64,000 nucleotides of DNA from Candidatus Kapaibacterium sp. GTDB lineage: Bacteria > Bacteroidota > Ignavibacteria > Kapaibacteriales > UBA7675. Below, in pieces: positions 63,619 to 64,000 of this stretch (position 1 is the stretch's first letter; each line of letters begins with the position of its first letter). The notes beneath the pieces are model-generated. The model was not told where the DNA came from. It searched no databases and worked only from the letters and a program-made list of their open reading frames with translations. The DNA lies in the NCBI GenBank assembly GCA_028284775.1, contig JANQRB010000153.1, positions 1 through 64,000 on the forward strand, in the 5' to 3' direction. The position numbers were made by a program, and so were the translations under genes.

Positions 63619-64000
63619 TTAAGGCTCTTGCGGGGCCGAGGCCTCGGCCTGTCGCCGGACCTGCCCGGGCGTTACTCCCATGAAGCGTTTAAACGCGCGA
63701 TTGAACGCCGCTTCGGATTGATAGCCCAGGCGGCCGGCCAGATCGCTCAGCGGCACATTTTCCTGCCTGAGCCACATCCGGGCAAGATGCATTCTCCATT
63801 TGGCAAGGTAGCGCATCGGGGACTCGCCGACGAGTTCCGCGAATCGAGCCGCGAAGGCCGCGCGCGACATCGCAACTTCGGCCGCCAGGGAAACCACCGT
63901 CCAGGTCCGCGCCGGATTGCGATGGATCAGCAGCAAGGCGCGGCCGATCTGCTTATCCCGCAGCGCGCCGAGCCAACCTGCCCGAGCTTCGGGAGCGTCG
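63619..64000 (-). CDS. AraC-family regulator, partial (5' end beyond window)
   Basis: The reading frame continues to the right edge, giving at least 126 residues; the Met at 63936 is internal. The visible part includes the end of a cupin_6-type sensing domain (AGWLGALRDKQIGRALLLIHRNPARTW) and both AraC helix-turn-helix motifs (WTVVSLAAEVAMSRAAFAARF and VPLSDLAGRLGYQSEAAFNRAF, then MGVTPGQVRR). Most similar in style to the AraC/cupin_6 regulators found beside oxidoreductase genes; the target must lie beyond the window. Confidence 0.92.
   Translation of the reverse strand, partial: DAPEARAGWLGALRDKQIGRALLLIHRNPARTWTVVSLAAEVAMSRAAFAARFAELVGESPMRYLAKWRMHLARMWLRQENVPLSDLAGRLGYQSEAAFNRAFKRFMGVTPGQVRRQAEASAPQEP

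Noticed and set aside
60500-63620. Integron-type gene cassette array
   Set aside because: The gene content fits, but no pair of GTTRRRY/RYYYAAC core sites with the required hairpin could be found in the spacers, and no integrase gene is in the window.

Overview
The window looks like a chromosomal piece from a bacterium of the FCB group (Bacteroidota, Ignavibacteriota, Calditrichota, KSB1 and relatives). The pointers are very large secreted proteins with Por-secretion-type (T9SS type A) C-terminal sorting domains, SBBP, FG-GAP, WG and plant-type LRR repeats, MacB-like ABC permeases of about 800 residues, DUF4105, a LytS-type kinase with a periplasmic Reg_prop propeller, and LytTR and NtrC-type regulators. 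Many genes have clear Shine-Dalgarno sites (GGAG type), which argues against a classical Bacteroidia genome. I cannot name the genus. No rRNA, tRNA, CRISPR array, phage or insertion sequence was seen.

Layout. 1-3.5 kb (minus): an FG-GAP/VCBS protein running off the left edge and an SBBP-repeat protein upstream of it. 3.5-4.8 kb: AT-rich, no gene seen. 4.8-7.2 kb: an FMN-dependent alpha-hydroxy-acid oxidase convergent with a seven-haem cytochrome c. 7.3-16.1 kb (minus): a tight group of DUF4105 membrane protein, 5'-nucleotidase, alpha/beta hydrolase, PDZ-GAF-SpoIIE phosphatase, histidine kinase and sigma-54-dependent response regulator, several overlapping by a few bases. 16.4-19.8 kb: a LysR regulator divergent from a citrate synthase, and a WG-repeat protein. 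20.2-29.1 kb (plus): an export operon with a HlyD-type adaptor, an ABC ATPase, a FtsX/MacB permease, an unrecognised secreted protein with three copies of a roughly 105-residue repeat, and a second permease. 29.2-31.4 kb (minus): three small genes. 32.8-60.3 kb: a surface-protein region with six proteins carrying certain or probable sorting tails (a BNR-like propeller, a subtilase with a long beta-helix, a plant-type LRR protein, a beta-helix plus seven-bladed propeller protein, an S74-chaperone protein and a hypothetical), interleaved with an AraC regulator and a LytS-LytTR system. 60.5-64 kb (minus): small stand-alone enzymes (two VOC proteins, an aminoglycoside-phosphotransferase-like kinase, a NUDIX hydrolase) and the C-terminus of an AraC regulator cut by the right edge.

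How the genes may work together. The most interesting signal is regulatory. A 16-bp palindrome, TGTACG-N4-CGTACA, lies upstream of the NtrC-type regulator (one perfect copy plus a degenerate copy 63 bp away). It recurs about 165 bp upstream of a sigma-54-like -24/-12 element (GG-N10-GC) immediately before the HlyD gene. This suggests that the kinase/activator pair controls the export operon through sigma-54, although a citrate synthase/LysR/WG island separates them. The export operon contains the three-repeat secreted protein, which makes the whole a candidate for a little-described envelope stress or export system. A second candidate oddity is a T9SS-type surface protein whose S74 self-cleaving chaperone domain lies before its own sorting signal.
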